A stretch of DNA of 64,000 bases, taken from contig OZ020490.1 in NCBI GenBank assembly GCA_963971405.1, forward strand, positions 23,523,464 through 23,587,463. Direction: 5' to 3'. Shown one piece after another: positions 55,433 to 64,000 of this stretch (positions are counted from its first letter, which is position 1; each line of letters begins with the position of its first letter). This DNA is from Psococerastis gibbosa. Taxonomy: Eukaryota > Arthropoda > Insecta > Psocodea > Psocidae. The position numbers and the translations under genes were made by a program. Below the pieces are notes generated by a model. That model worked only from the letters and a program-made list of their open reading frames with translations. It was not told where the DNA came from and did not search any database.

Positions 55433-56187
55433 GAGTTTACTCGAACATGCTTTCCAATTTATCAATTGAAAATGAGTAATTTCATGGTATATAATTTTCC
55501 TATAATGTTAAATTTCCGACATCTGGGGGGGGGGGGGGGGGGTTTGTCCACCTGACGTCACTGGAAGTGAAGTAAATTCTAGTTAGGTCAGACATTACAT
55601 TACATTACCACACAGCAATAATGGCAGGGCACGCAATGCATTTGAGCGCGAATTTTCGTTACTCAATTTAACACCTAAAACATGCCTGAAGGTAGAAATC
55701 AGCGATAGAAAGGTTTCGCAGAAAAATTATTTTTTAGTCATTTTTCATTAAAATTTAGTTATTTATATTTTTTTACCCCCTGAAGCAAACTATCAAGGGG
55801 CAAGCGACCCCCCGAATTTTGTTAACATTAATAATGAATACAATATATGTGAATTTAAAAGAAATCGTTGGAGTCGTTTTTGAGGAATAATTTTTTTAGA
55901 CGTTTTTTTTGGAGTTTTTTGAGAATAAAACCCCCCCGAATAGAGTTAGCCCAAAATAAAGAAAAAATAATCTCGAGGTATGATTTTTGTGAACCTACAT
56001 TCCAAATTTCATCCAAATCGATCGAGTAGTTTGCCCGGAAATTGATGAACAGGCAGACAGACAGAGCGACAGAGCGACAGACAGAGCGACAGACAGAGCG
56101 ACAGACGGACAGGCATTTCGTAAAAACCACTTTTTTGGGTTCCTGGGACCTCAAGACGTGTAAGTCCGTTGAAAACTCGGAATCGAT
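55433..56187 (-). repeat. Repeat family A, copy 5, 3' truncated
   Basis: Starts GAACCGGTCCGAGTTTACTC, includes a G-run at about 55526-55543 and a (CAGA)-rich tract at 56050-56112, and stops at ACTCGGAATCGATAAC without the GGAAAGC end. Confidence 0.8.
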
Positions 56188-56289
56188 AACTGTACAAATC
56201 AGTGAGCTATTGGCAGGCAGCGGTAGTACCCCGCCCCCTCCTATAGAGGTGCAGAAATAAATAGGTGGAAAATATAAGTCAATAAAGCT

Positions 56290-56740
56290 CGAAAACGACG
56301 ACGTCACGTCGAAAGATGGCCAAATGACCTAATCAAGCATGTAGAACATATTGAAGCTGAGGGAAGAAGAAGACGAACCAGGCTATCAGTAGAAGCGTAC
56401 GTCCGTCAAGACCTAAGAATTGCATTTAGGCAGGCGCGGATCTAGAATAAGAGCAAGGAGGGGGCTAAGATTATATACGAAATTTTTCCGAAAAATAGGG
56501 CTGAAATGTTGGTGGTTTTCTACATTGTTAGAGCAATAAGGGTCTACATTATAGGAAATTAATACAATCGAGCACAATAAGGGGGGCCCGGGGGAGAAAA
56601 TTTGTGAAAAATACGACTGAGTGGAGTTTTACGCATTTTATTGAGGAACCTAATGGTGGGCGGGGGCTATAGCCCCCATACATCCGCGCCTGTATTTAGG
56701 GACACGATGCCACGATGGCGTCCATATTGTGAAAATAAAT
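56290..56740 (+). pseudogene. Possible retroelement coding remnant split by a hAT-like element
   Basis: With the element at 56431-56692 removed, one frame reads RWPNDLIKHVEHIEAEGRR, later SVEAYVRQDLRIAFR and then DTMPRWRPYC. Arg/Trp-rich C-termini of this kind occur in LINE ORF2, but I cannot assign a family. Confidence 0.25.
56431..56692. mobile_element. hAT-like MITE, CAGGCGCGGATCTAG family
   Basis: CAGGCGCGGATCTAG / ATCCGCGCCTG. Flanks CATTTAGG and TATTTAGG (7 of 8). Confidence 0.85.
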
Positions 56741-57017
56741 TAGTCTAATCTAAATTTTGTAACTTTGTAAGGCTATGATGACATTCTGTCCCTATCTATT
56801 GGTTTTAAAATCATTGCTGGAAAAGGTCTCTTGAATGGAAGAGATCGCCATCGCCGACGCCAATCTGGTTTCTGGCTAGGTTGTGCCCGAAGGCTGAATC
56901 AATTAACTCCAACGTTGCCTGACTTCCCTTGCTTCCTTATGTTAATTCCTCAACTGGCCACTGCCAATAGTGAAGACAGAAGAATCCCAGATGGGTTAAC
57001 AGTTTAACTCTAATTAG

Positions 57018-57205
57018 TTATAATTGCAAAGGCTTTCACGGCCGAAGTTACGTGACGAATTAGTGGAATCCGAGATACAATCTTAGAAGTCTACGCAGTT
57101 CCACTGAAGATGTCGACCGCAGATGTTGACGAAAGGTTTGGAAGTACGCTGTCAGAATTACCACGGCCTATCATCGCGGATTCTACTGATTCGTCATCTA
57201 ATTAG
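57018..57205 (-). repeat. Repeat family H
   Basis: GCAAAGGCTTTCACGGCCG at one side, then CAATCTTAGAAGTCTACG, AGATGTCGACCGCAGATG and TTGACGAAAGGTTTGG. It has an outer inverted pair (GACGAATTAGTGGAATCC against GGATTCTACTGATTCGTC). Confidence 0.55.
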
Positions 57206-57257
57206 TTAATTAATCCTGGACTTTTGTTAGCATCCGGGGTAAAATTACGAGCATATA

Positions 57258-57448
57258 CAATAAATAAATAAAAAATTACTTTTGTTCTTCTAAACCAACC
57301 TAGTGGAGTTAGTGCTCTCTTACACGCAACTAGGGACCGCCTGCTTTACATGCCCTCCGAAGCATGGCCTTAAAATGTAGCAAGTTTGGGACTCGAACCA
57401 ACAACCTTCCGGGTAAAGGTCGGGGACTGTACCACTACTCTATACATG
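57258..57448 (-). repeat. SINE family S2
   Basis: Minus strand: A box TAGAGTAGTGG, perfect B box GGTTCGAGTCC, body and (TTTA)n tail. Confidence 0.7.
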
Positions 57449-57613
57449 TACTTGTGTAGACCTAGACGGTAAACCTATATTTTCTTTGTCAACCAAACCC
57501 AAACTTTGACGGAAGTGGTGCCGAGTAGTGAGAGTGACTTAGCTTATAAACGACGTCACGTCATCATTATTGAATTATAGTTAAAATAATTATATTAAAA
57601 GTCCTATTTTTAT

Positions 57614-58478
57614 TGCTTTCCAATTTATACGTATTATAAGGAAAGCTTTGTGATGGTCCAAATTTTCGATTCCGAGATTTCAACGGATTTACACGTTTTG
57701 AGGTCCCAGGAACCCAAAAAAGTGGTTTTTACGAAATGTCTGTCTGTCTGTCTATCGCTCTGTCTGTTACTCTGTCTGTCGCTCTGCTGTCTGTCGCTCT
57801 GTCTGTCTGTGCGTCGATTTCCGGGCAAACTACTCAGTCGATTTTGACGAAATTCGGCATGTAGGTTCACAAAAATCATACCTCGGAACCTTTTATATTT
57901 TATTTTGGGCTATCTCAATTTGGGGGGGTTTTATTTTCAAAAAACTCCAAAAAAAGTCTAAAAAAATTATTTATCCAAAACGGCTCGAACGATTTCTTTT
58001 AAATTCACATATATTGTAGTCGTTATTATTGTTCACAAAATGCGGGGGTCGCTTGCCCCTTGATAGTTTGCTTCTGAGGGTAAAAAAATAAAAATAACTA
58101 AATTTTCATGGAAAACGACTAAAAAATAATTTTTCTGTGAAACCTTTCCATCGATGATTTCTACCTTCAGGCATGTTTTAGGTGTTAAATTGAGTAACGA
58201 AACCGGACAGATTGCTTTCCCAAAAAACTATTTGGTTTTGTGCAATTTTGTGAAAAAGAAATGTTTTTGAAAAAATGATAAATAATGCCTATTCTATACC
58301 TATCTAGAATTTACCTCACCTCCAGTGACGTCAGGTGTACAACCCCCCCCCCCCCCCCCCCCCCGAGATGCCCGACATTTAACTATAGGGAAATTATTTA
58401 CCATGAAATTACTCATTTTCTCTAGCTACTACTTGATAAATTGGAAAGCATGTTCGAGTAAACTCGGACCGGTTCTTT
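57614..58478 (+). repeat. Repeat family A, copy 6, full length
   Basis: Runs from GCTTTCCAATTTATACG to ACCGGTTCTTT. (TCTG)n at 57738-57810, C-run at about 58341-58364. Confidence 0.85.
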
Positions 58479-58714
58479 AGTATAGTTTTAATTAATTTAA
58501 TTTAATCACTCAACTATTCCTAAAGTTAATAAAAGCTCGTTTTCACTGAATATATCAATGGTATAGCTGTCGAAAATAGCCGTTACGCATAATAACATAA
58601 ACAGAAATGCTCCTCAACATTTCGATACATGACATATGGCCTTCAACTCTTCATTAACACCAATTGGCCACAGTTCTTGTACTCCTTCTTCAGGACTGCC
58701 ACACCAATCGTTAT

Positions 58715-58910
58715 TCTACACATAGTTACTGCCGAGCCTCCGAGATACAATCTTAGAAGTCTACGCAGTTCCACTGAAGATGTCGACCACAGATGTTGAC
58801 GAAACTTTTGGAAGTCAGCTTTCATAACGACCATGACCTATCCTCCCGGATTCTACTGCTTCATCAGTAATCACGTAACTCCGGCCGTGAAAGCCTTTGT
58901 GATTATATCG
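58715..58910 (-). repeat. Repeat family H
   Basis: CAATCTTAGAAGTCTACG, AGATGTTGACGAAACTTTTGG, then ACTCCGGCCGTGAAAGCCTTT near 58890. No coding frame is evident. Confidence 0.55.
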
Positions 58911-59781
58911 TCATTGTACAAATCAAATTCAATCATTTCGGAAAATCTGAGTTAGAAATGTTTGGAAAAATTTCCTCTGATTTTCCTGATAATATGTTGG
59001 ACAACTTTACGATTGAAATTGCATGAGATATTTAATTTTACACTTATAAGGGCCAACCTAAACCAAGCAATTGCAGATTTTGCCATCAAAATATGGGGTT
59101 TTGGCGTCATTTTTATGCCGGGAATATTGGTTTGCTGTATATAAAAGAAATTCATTGAACAAAGCAAATTTTTTGATCAAGTTACAAATACAAAGAAACA
59201 AAAATCATTTTTTCTTTCCAATTTATACGTAGTGTAAGGAAAGCTTTGTGACGGTCGAAATTTTCGATTCCGAGATTTCAACGGATTTACACGTATTAAG
59301 GTCCCAGGAACTCAAAATTTTACGAAATGTCTGTTTGCGTCGATTTCCTGGCAAACTACTCGGTCGATATTGATGAAATTCGGCATGTAGGTTCACAAAA
59401 ATCATACCTCGGAACAATTTTTTATTTATTTGGGGGTTTGATTCTCAAAAAACTCCTAAAAAACGTTAAAAAAAAATATTTCTCAAAAACGGCTCCAACT
59501 ATTTCTTTTAAATTCACATTTATTGTAGTCGTTATTAATGTTAACGAAATGCGGGGGGTCGCATGCCCCTTGGTGGTTGCTTCTGGGGGTAAAAAAATAA
59601 AAATAATTACATTTTAATGAAAAATGACTAAAAAATAATTTTTCTGCGAAACCTTTCTATCGATGATTTCTACCTTCAGGTATGTTTTAGGTGTTAAATT
59701 GAGTATCGAAACCGGACAGGTTGCTTTCCCAGAAAAGTATTTGGTTTTGTAAAAGAAATTGTTTTTTTGAAAAAATGATTC

Positions 59782-60034
59782 ACCGAAATTAGAGGATATG
59801 GAAAAAACTGGGCTTGGCGGGATTCGAACCCACGATCTACGCCTAACCGGGGCGTGGCAAGGGCTTGTGGTCCAACGGTTAAGGCGACGCCCCGGTTAGG
59901 CGTAGATCGTGGGTTCGAATCCCGCCAAGCCCAGTTTTTTCCATATCCTCTAATTTCGGTTATATCGAGGAGGTTACCTCTTCAACCATTTATTTTAATG
60001 TCAGTGTTATATGTACCATATAATACTACAATGT
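59782..60034 (+). repeat. tRNA-containing foldback element (family S1), most complete copy
   Basis: Two perfectly complementary 73-nt arms (59782-59854 and 59888-59960) are separated by 33 nt. Each arm holds the anticodon and T halves of a tRNA plus a 27-nt body (TCCTCTAATTTCGGT at its end). A single-sided tail follows to about 60034 (GGTTACCTCTTCAACC, then ATAATACTACAATG). The element interrupts repeat family A copy 7: family A sequence stops at 59780 and resumes at about 60035. Related foldbacks with the tail on one side lie at 20091-20275, 23821-24040 and 43848-43986. The zero-mismatch arms suggest recent formation or gene conversion between arms. Confidence 0.85.
59861..59933 (+). tRNA. 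tRNA-like cloverleaf (would read anticodon GGT), probable SINE head or pseudogene
   Basis: These 73 nt fold into a full cloverleaf. The acceptor GGGCTTG pairs perfectly with CAAGCCC, followed by discriminator A. The D stem is three pairs (one G-T). The anticodon stem ACGCC/GGCGT is perfect, with loop CCGGTTA. The T stem GTGGG/CCCGC (one T-G) has loop TTCGAAT. The A box (TGGTCCAACGG) and B box (GGTTCGAATCC) match Pol III promoters. Oddities: position 33 is C instead of the near-universal U, GGT is not normally used for eukaryotic tRNA-Thr, and it sits inside a repeated foldback. I therefore read it as a mobile tRNA-derived sequence rather than a working tRNA gene. No intron or CCA is encoded. 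Confidence 0.5.
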
Positions 60035-60590
60035 AAAGAAAATTCACGCTCAAATGCATTGCGTGCCAGCCAGTATTGCTGTGTGGTAATGTGTTGGTCT
60101 GACCTATCTAGAATTTCCCTCACCTCCAGTGACGTCAGGTGGACACCCCCCCCCCCCCCCGAGATATCGGAAATTTAACCATAGGAAAAATTTTTATTAC
60201 TCATTTTCTCTATCTACTAATTTTGATAAATTGGAAGCATGTTCGAGTAAACTCGGACCGGTTCTTTAATTTGCGGAAATCAAATATTCCTTCAATTCTA
60301 TAGTACCCCCGTCGCGCTCACAGATAGTAAAATACTTTTAGTATCTGGGAAGTACGTCTTTACCGGACGCCTGTTGACCGGTACTTAACCTAAAGAACCT
60401 GGGAAACTGCCATCTAGTTAAAGACGACTTGATTGTTGATGGTTAAAATGGAACGGACCCTAACGCCCAAAAGGCAACATGATGTGTTACTCAAGGTCAG
60501 AAAAACTAGTTCCGTCTCTGCAAGACTGCAACCCTCCATGGTTTAATTTTCGAAGCAAAACTGTTTTGTTGCCCGACAACCGGTCCAAAG

Positions 60591-60777
60591 CAGTGGCGTA
60601 GCCAGAAATTGTTTTTTTTCATTTGCCCCCCCCCCCCCCCGGGGATTGTTTTTTAAGAGATAGGCCTGAATTGTCTTTTTTTAGATAAATATCTAAACAA
60701 AATGGCTATTTTGCTAAATTTGGGGGGGGGGGGGGGTCCGGACCCCACTGACCCCCCACCCCTTGGCTACGCCACTG
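60591..60777. mobile_element. hAT-like MITE, CAGTGGCGTAGCC family
   Basis: CAGTGGCGTAGCCAG / TTGGCTACGCCACTG. GTCCAAAG duplicated exactly (60583-60590, 60778-60785). Here the C-run is near the left end and the G-run near the right, opposite to most relatives. Confidence 0.9.
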
Positions 60778-60785
60778 GTCCAAAG

Positions 60786-62913
60786 TTCAAATTTAACTAA
60801 GCACAGCCAAACTTGTGGTGAGGAATAGGTATACTGTATAGTGCGTTGGCCGTTGGGACCTGAAGCATTCTATAAAATTTTAGGAAGATCTCTCTCGGGT
60901 GTTAGCACTACCTGCCATGCCCTTGATGTTAAGTTGTGACAGCTGCAGGCCTGCAGAGGTACAATATAATAGGTCAAATTAAAGCCTGGCGTTGCCAAAC
61001 CACCATATTTTATGTTAAAAGGGCTATTTATAATATTTTTGGACATTTTCGTAAGACTGGTTCTGAATAATTTTAAGAAGAAGAGCTGAGTAATTTGAAA
61101 TGCGATACATGAATGAAAGAAAATTGTTTTATAAGTTGAAAGAAGGGAAACGCTAAAATTCAGAGGCAGAAAATCATTTTAAAGCAATTTTGTATGGTAA
61201 ATTGGGGGAGAAAGGAAATATATATAATATTTTCTTAAAAATATAACAACGTTCGTTTGTATAATATAGCAAAAGGTATTTTCTTAAGCCAGACACATAG
61301 TAAGATAAGCAAAATCATTAGAAGAAGGAGCAAATATCATAGTTTTGAAAAAATAATGGGTGCATTTTACAGTGTGACTTAATTTTATTTGAAAGAGAGG
61401 GCAATGCGTTACAATGATAGGAAGTGTTCCTTCTTCTTACAAATCGTTTATCTCGGGCCCCCTCGGAGATCTCTATTCTGGTTCCGAAAAAAATCGAGCA
61501 GTTAGTTCAGTTGTTGTTGATGTGCCATTCTGATGGGAAGTGCTGTGTGTTTATTTAGCAAATTAGACAGTTTTGAATATATTTGAATGCTTCAGCGCTT
61601 TGGATTAACTAAAAACATCATTGAATCTAATTTACAATCGTCCGTAATTGGGTAAGTGTCTAAAGATCTCGTTTCAAATTAATGCAATCGTTGTTTACAT
61701 GCTCCATTAGAAAGACTGCTTGTGTTGTCATTGGATTTAAAGAGGCATTGTTATAACTAAGACTGTAACGTAATTCTAAGCGGGAGGGCAAACAAATTAA
61801 ATTGTAGGTGATTATTTAGTATAAAATATATTTAAACTCACAAGAAAGCTGACATAAGGCTTTAAAATAGCGTTATTGGATGATGCTAACCCTACTTTGT
61901 CATCAAACTTGATCGCTTTTACCTGCGTACAGCTGTGCCTGCTGCATATATCCTCCGGGTGGCTTCAATTTTCAAGTGCCTTTTTGGCCTTTTAGTTTTT
62001 TTAGCCTATTTTTGTTCATTTTGAATTGTTGAGTATGCTCTTGCATGTTTTTTTTCTATTACCAATATCAAGTGTTAGGCTGTACCTGTGGCACTGAGCT
62101 AGGGTAGATCTTCTAGCATAATTTACAATTAGTATAGTACAAGGCGAATATTTTGGAGCTAGGAGAAGTACATTAATGGGATACAGCAGGTACGCAACGT
62201 ACAGTACCTACACAAGCCTAGTAGAAATGAGAAAGTAAGGAAACTTGAAGGGCTAAATCCCCAGAATTAATGCCCGATGGGGAATACAAATAAGGTAAGA
62301 AAGGCTATATGGTGCGGCTTCTACTTAGATACAGCCTTAACTTTTGGTATTTCTAGCCAGCCAAATTTTTTTAGGGGGTCCAACTATAAGATGAATATTC
62401 TTCCAGACCTTTCCCATTCATACTTTCAATTTTCACAACGTAACATCCACGAAAAGAAAAATTATGGCGTTTTACCCCCGAAAATTTGGTGCTGTAGGGA
62501 CTTTTTCAACCTTTAGCGGTAGCCGGTAGTTATTTCCTTCGAATAAAATATATAAATGAATAAAATGTCGTGTTTTGTGTGCAGACATTTTCCATTGCCG
62601 CACAATTTTATGTTATTTCAATGTTAATTCATTTAATTTTTACGTCATTTTTGGGGGGGTTAATGGCCCCCTTGGCTCCCCCCTAAGGTACCATGCTTGT
62701 TTCCAGCCTGTTTATAAATGTGCACAAGTTCAAATTGGGCACAACAAAACTTACTGCTCTGCCCCATAATTATAAAGCAACCGGGTTTGTTTATTTGTAC
62801 AGTTTCTATGTTATCACGTTAACCGTGTTTGCTACTGACTGCATATAGCAAGCTGTCTGTGCGCTAATACGCAATTGTAATACAGAAACAGGATTAGCTG
62901 TCTATACTCCATA
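60786..62913. other. Longest low-repeat interval, no gene recognised
   Basis: About 2.1 kb without members of the repeat families found elsewhere. Frames are short (62277-62516, 62575-62769) and unassigned, with a small G-run at 62652-62658. It could be intron or intergenic. Confidence 0.5.
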
Positions 62914-63075
62914 CAGGGACGGAACCTGCTCATTTGGGATGGTTGTGGGTCAAAATAGAAATGGAACAAAGATAATTTTAGGTAAAATCGATTAAATTGG
63001 AGCGTAATGAATTAACTTGAAATATATTTAGTATTTTTTTTTGGGGGGGGGGGGGGGTGGGGGATAGCTATGACA
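62914..63075. mobile_element. hAT-like element, left part only
   Basis: CAGGGACGGAACCTGCTC, TTGTGGGTCAAAATAGAA, GATTAAATTGGAGCGTAAT, then a G-run (about 63040-63063). Right end not found. Confidence 0.55.
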
Positions 63076-63366
63076 TCTTTGGGGCCTCCCTGGTTAGGGG
63101 ATGGTCAGACTCAGACACCTGTTCTTCATATTTCCTGTATTATATGTATTATTTACATAAAACAATATACATATTACAATAGACACAATATGATATCAGA
63201 AAGTTCAGCTTCCAACTTGGTGTCTGTTGTCTTGTCTTGGTCAGCTTCAGATAATCACACCATCCATCAGAAGTTAAACAAGTTTGACCTCCAAATAGCT
63301 TACTGTACTGGTAGGTGGACGTCTGAGATTTACTATGTCAAAGGCTGGCATATCAGCATAGGGCAG

Positions 63367-63491
63367 TTAAGTGATGACAAGGTATACTTGTGCGAGTCTC
63401 TACACACCATGCTATCAGAGACGTGCCTTATCTCAGCGCGGGTACTAACCTGGAGGCGACTGAAGAGGTCAACCGGATAAATTCATTGAAT
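63367..63491 (+). repeat. SINE family S3, interrupted by an AT-family element
   Basis: S3 sequence runs to CATTGAAT, breaks for the element at 63492-63899 and resumes TTGTTTGCAT at 63901. Other S3 copies read CATTGAATTGTTTGTATG without a gap, which fixes the insertion point exactly. Confidence 0.7.
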
Positions 63492-63899
63492 GAGGTTCTG
63501 TAGGGACAGTTTTGGTCACTAGGTTCGCTGACGACAAACCGATATCCATATTATTCAAAATGGCCGCCGTTTGCATGTGAAAACTAAGCTCTTATTGACG
63601 ATGTGAATCCAGCTATGTCCTGGCACTTAAACGGATTATACTGATTCTGATTCTGATTCTGATTCTTAGCATCTAATTAATTCTTTTAATATTTCTTATA
63701 ATATTTTTACTATGCCTCGACCTTATTTCGCTGCATATAATTCAATATATATATTCTCCATGATTTATAGAAATCACTTTAAAATAATACGTAATTAAAA
63801 ATAATTTTAAAATAGTATTGAGGCTTATGGAAAAATCAACGCTTTGATATCATTGCAACTGGTGCTGCCATCTACAAAATGACGTCACAAATGAACCTC
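63492..63899. mobile_element. AT-flanked inverted-repeat element inside SINE S3
   Basis: GAGGTTC to GAACCTC, opposite orientation to the other two copies. The S3 SINE around it shows that only AT (63490-63491, 63900-63901) was duplicated. It contains a later LINE-like tail at 63596-63668. Confidence 0.8.
63596..63668 (+). repeat. Truncated LINE-like 3' end with (TGATTC)n tail inside the AT-family element
   Basis: Relative to the copies at 14270 and 40119, this element has about 73 extra bases here, ending in four TGATTC-type units. That is the signature of a 5'-truncated LINE whose 3' end is a short tandem repeat. Confidence 0.5.
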
Positions 63900-64000
63900 A
63901 TTGTTTGCATAAAGCACATTTGATAAAAAGATGAATGATAATATAGAATATCCTTCAAATAAATCAACATTAGCAGTGATTTATAAGGCTAGTGATTCTT

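Larger units (their letters stand above)
59214..60267 (+). repeat. Repeat family A, copy 7, interrupted by the tRNA foldback
   Basis: Family A sequence at 59214-59780 and 60035-60267 is contiguous once the foldback (59782-60034) is removed. The (TCTG)n tract is reduced to almost nothing (TGTCTGTTTGCG). Confidence 0.8.

Noticed and set aside
59861..59933. A functional tRNA-Thr(GGU) gene
   Set aside because: C33, an anticodon not normally used by eukaryotes for Thr, and location in a repeated foldback favour a mobile tRNA-derived sequence; kept as a tRNA-like feature only.

Overview
This is AT-rich animal nuclear DNA, most likely from an invertebrate; I cannot name the clade. The evidence is a spliced coding exon of an animal EF-hand gene, Pol III-type tRNA-headed repeats, non-LTR retrotransposon remnants, mariner, and very many short DNA transposons. 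There is no bacterial or organellar character. Nearly all long open frames are chance reading through repeats: poly-G/C read as Gly/Pro runs and (TCTG)n read as Leu-Ser-Val-Cys runs.

The window is gene-poor. The only confident host coding sequence is one exon of an EFHD1/EFHD2 (swiprosin)-like gene on the minus strand at 21344-21513, with a consensus donor (gtaagt) and a plausible acceptor. Its downstream exons should lie at lower coordinates but I could not find them. If the gene continues that way, some or all of 1-21343 is intron or 3' flank. An exon-like frame at 35720-35880 and three CpG-rich patches (36140-36215, 45695-45890, 50360-50530) are weaker candidates.

The rest is layered transposon debris. 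(1) At least 26 hAT-like non-autonomous elements have paired ends, mostly CA(G/A)..GGCG.. or TAGGG, and 8-bp flanking repeats; 15 pairs are perfect. Most carry a long G-run near one end and a C-run near the other. They nest in mariner, in another palindromic family and in each other, and twice two abut at one 8-mer. (2) PIF/Harbinger-like elements with TAA/TTA duplications lie at 6237-6652, 21823-22140, 25874-26313 and 35349-35555. (3) A long-armed palindromic family is flanked by TTAA (30042-30426, 33312-33693). (4) A family is flanked by AT (14270-14650, 40119-40450, 63492-63899). (5) A 508-bp element with 5-bp duplications (42858-43365) sits inside another foldback. (6) A decayed mariner (about 41588-42737) has lost its catalytic core and taken two hAT insertions. 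(7) A 0.9-1.0 kb repeat with internal (TCTG)n (family A) has eight copies.

Retroelements include four SINE-like families. One is a foldback with a perfect 73-bp inverted repeat containing an intact tRNA cloverleaf (59782-59960). There are also 5'-truncated LINE fragments that keep the extreme C-terminus of the reverse-transcriptase ORF, and several LINE tails ending in simple repeats. The nesting gives a relative order: family A, the D/D2 families, mariner and the AT family are older hosts; most hAT elements and the tRNA foldback are younger guests.
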